DNA from: an uncultured bacterium | Lineage (GTDB): Bacteria > Planctomycetota > Phycisphaerae > Phycisphaerales > SM1A02 | DNA length: 16,113 nucleotides | NCBI GenBank assembly: GCA_903867275.1 | Contig: CAIPQY010000038.1 | Location: forward strand, 1 to 16,113 | Direction: 5' to 3' | Shown: one piece after another, positions 15,101-16,113 of the stretch | Layout of the letters: the number at the start of each line of letters is the position of its first letter | How positions within the stretch are numbered: the stretch's first letter is position 1 | The notes under the pieces: model-generated | Seen by the model: the letters and a program-made list of their open reading frames with translations, nothing else | The model's database searches: none | Told to the model about the DNA's origin: nothing | Position numbers and translations under genes: made by a program

Positions 15101-16113
15101 AATGCGGGCACTTTGGCTTGTCCACGACAGCAGACTTACCCCGGCAACGGCTACTGCCGTTACGCCAACAGCAACTGGACGAAGAACACGGGGAGAACGA
15201 ACCCCCAGGGAATTCCAGGGATCGATGTGGCTGGTTGGGGTAGTGGTATCTGCACAGCTGGCTTGGGAACACTGTTCGCCGGCGACAACCAGCCCAGCAC
15301 TTCTTCGGTGTACTCCAACGCCAATCTCACGACAAATCGGCTTCGGGCCTACCAGTACAACTTTGGTGATTGCAGCGGAGCAACCGCCCAGATCACCTGC
15401 ATGGCGGCAATCATGCAAGGGTTTGCCAAGTCATATTTCCAAGGCGCAGCGGTGAGCCCCGCTCGAATTCGACAAATCCTGGCAAATGAACTCGTGGCAA
15501 CTGACGGAGGCGGAGTTGGTTACGCCGGAACCTGCATCACGCAATGCAACCAGACGCTGGGCACTCCCCTGCCGTCAACTGCGCGTGACAAGCCCGTTGT
15601 CGTCAAAAACGGTGATTTGCTGCCCAATACGCTCGGAGATCTCACGGAGCACCAGGTTGGCGGATTCCCGCTTGCCTCTCCGTGCGTGTTTGCCGTCGCG
15701 ACCACCACGTTTAATCCCGGCGGAACACCATTTAGCCTCAGTGTGGTGAAGGGAACCGTTCGGTCTGGTGGTTCAACGAACGCCGCCTACGCATTCGCGG
15801 CAGGCCGCGCGGACAACTACTTCCTCAAGCTGCAGGGTGTTCGCACTGGTCGCGGCTCCACTGGTCAGGCCTATGGCCCTCCGTTCCCCTACGCGGCCAA
15901 TGGCTTGGTGACCGACGTCCAGATCCGCGCCAACACGCTGCTGCCCTCGGTTGACGACTTCGACAACATGTCCTTCAAGGCGCTCGGCGCAGCAACGAAC
16001 GGATCCCCGCCTCCCGGCGGCACGAATAACACCGCGCTGACCATGGCGTACGTGTACAACCGCGTGTCTCGTCGCTGGAACTTCCTGTCGTTCGCATTCT
16101 TGTCCAATACGAC
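12188..16113 (+). CDS. Large secreted subtilisin-like serine protease with cysteine-rich region (partial, 3' end cut)
   Basis: A single open frame of 1308 codons that runs off the right edge. Residues 1-21 (MIKLSLSVFLAALNTLLIAA) are a signal peptide; a Thr/Ala-rich stretch follows. Residues 202-241 (LAGIIYARPGAEG to ALPSVEYAEVEYLPRP) look like the end of an S8 propeptide. About 545 Cys-, Gly-, Pro- and Ser-rich residues follow, with two WDxxCxxxA modules (W403; W655, the latter in CCTFICTQDPSCCTVAWDDS). The subtilase core is then GLNVGVIDTSAFPDHESL (Asp788), DPDHGTAVLAMLIG (His830), LQPAGNGG (oxyanion Asn933) and FGDCSGATAQ (Ser1063). The Ser motif departs from the usual GTSxAxP but keeps Ser in register. 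Residues after about 1110 are beta-rich and unassigned. The start is ATG 12188; ATG 12131 in frame would add 19 residues. The middle of the gene is clearly less GC-rich than its neighbours. Activity is inferred, not shown. Confidence 0.82.
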   Translation, partial: MIKLSLSVFLAALNTLLIAAASPTATTTTKSVQVVAPASTKANNGASIGVNDSDTAQTDEATVEPGSLEARVLVDVDPTAPIKPRRVNSKVPVRGPGSLESRISPTNPRSGNVVFKVRDDLKARTGMTFGTELTSAATTSGQGLRLAPTAGPGTDKDRELDEIRAVLHGYTATIRQCVMMTPAELTALETRARNISRVEQPDLAGIIYARPGAEGMEAELAEQLNALPSVEYAEVEYLPRPAQDSCQRDVSLQKGGGNAGSDVELGSQCTYYTDSAGKVQNCPAPPPVFIAQPGDGVYNPVPAGLGVVPCHTANRWNGYASGVLQATKCDTNPDYTLFTLASPSTFDCTPNCNPGGNGSCSNPPTGYTSVPGCQYGCQDATCADVVLGQGFTNCVNPDSTQGWDALCATIANIYCGTVTGYSPYKATSPYAAQGRPGTGWAPDEATQYCYVLPQALLSSAWASSTVPFTFGSNSIGGSVGGTDGDASTYDSCFALRGPANPPAIDPALVGVGGPFARPIPSLGIVSYADIGDGSGIRPWAFAFPSTPPTGSVAYANAFLEAITPGPGSSTFASITGATCSLPLTFVYGGLYHWDVNPSLPNNAETFAEFNPSLKSYPYYFSHDCLTSSLVTPGCYATKCCTFICTQDPSCCTVAWDDSCVSLARKSTICGTASLNPVSFPPTGDTPSFVGQLNASTLTSQGLAVWNLGQPVAASCSQYVANYPTATSGQIPLGAITNQVELSATAAMLNTGFGGGGLDVATAVDSASRSYGVPATALQGRGLNVGVIDTSAFPDHESLVTAYNSGRLIVEPGQTLVVTPPGATPLIDPDHGTAVLAMLIGQRTTGGGGVVGAVPEATAYFFPSVSVEEAGRLPTALARAGQTLQPGDVLAVPLQLSGNYSNDQATTLSGVQNTNTLLGICWSVGITVLQPAGNGGFEVQLTPSTGGTDNLESYCVTVGACWPGPQTSFPTGNAGTLACPRQQTYPGNGYCRYANSNWTKNTGRTNPQGIPGIDVAGWGSGICTAGLGTLFAGDNQPSTSSVYSNANLTTNRLRAYQYNFGDCSGATAQITCMAAIMQGFAKSYFQGAAVSPARIRQILANELVATDGGGVGYAGTCITQCNQTLGTPLPSTARDKPVVVKNGDLLPNTLGDLTEHQVGGFPLASPCVFAVATTTFNPGGTPFSLSVVKGTVRSGGSTNAAYAFAAGRADNYFLKLQGVRTGRGSTGQAYGPPFPYAANGLVTDVQIRANTLLPSVDDFDNMSFKALGAATNGSPPPGGTNNTALTMAYVYNRVSRRWNFLSFAFLSNT

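Overview
The window is high-GC bacterial chromosome, most likely from a planctomycete (Planctomycetota, perhaps Phycisphaerae-like). The lineage call is inference. It rests on the lipid A gene lpxB, which implies an outer membrane and has a divergent VDSPAANF / HLVAPQLWAWG signature. It also rests on two large secreted proteins of a planctomycete-like style: one ending in a GDIVMWPPPR tail, the other carrying CC...WDxxC cysteine modules. No RNA gene, complete insertion sequence or CRISPR array was seen, and no gene-free stretch exceeds about 160 bases.

Layout. Bases 1-4084 (minus strand) hold a branched-chain amino-acid ABC uptake operon read livK-livH-livM-livG; livG runs off the left edge. 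LivK is the periplasmic binding protein, LivH and LivM are the permeases and LivG is an ATPase. This LivG is odd: about 90 mostly hydrophobic residues are inserted between its Walker A and Q-loop regions. Divergent from livK is a 215-residue protein (4204-4851) with a PD-(D/E)XK-like residue pattern. Its 3' end overlaps, tail to tail, the end of lpxB (4841-6022, minus). lpxB is divergent from aspS (6091-7890, plus), which encodes a bacterial-type aspartyl-tRNA synthetase. A nearly perfect 23-bp inverted repeat (7892-7947) fills the gap between the 3' ends of aspS and trxB. trxB (7958-8935, minus, thioredoxin reductase) lies downstream of, and probably co-transcribed with, a secreted 501-residue protein of unknown function (8976-10481, minus).

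Divergent from that gene is a 35-codon ORF (10602-10709) with a strong ribosome-binding site and an alanine-dehydrogenase-like N-terminus. Its stop codon overlaps the GTG start of purD (10706-12031, GAR synthetase of purine synthesis). The last quarter (12188-16113, plus) is one uninterrupted frame for a very large secreted subtilisin-like protease, cut by the right edge. It has a signal peptide, a propeptide-like segment, about 545 residues of cysteine-rich sequence, a recognisable Asp/His/Asn/Ser catalytic set with a non-standard serine motif, and a C-terminal region that continues past the window.

Most of the window is housekeeping (amino-acid import, lipid A, tRNA charging, redox, purines). 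The points of interest are the membrane-like insertion in LivG, the ald-like leader ORF coupled to purD, the palindrome between aspS and trxB, the nuclease-like orphan and the unusual protease.
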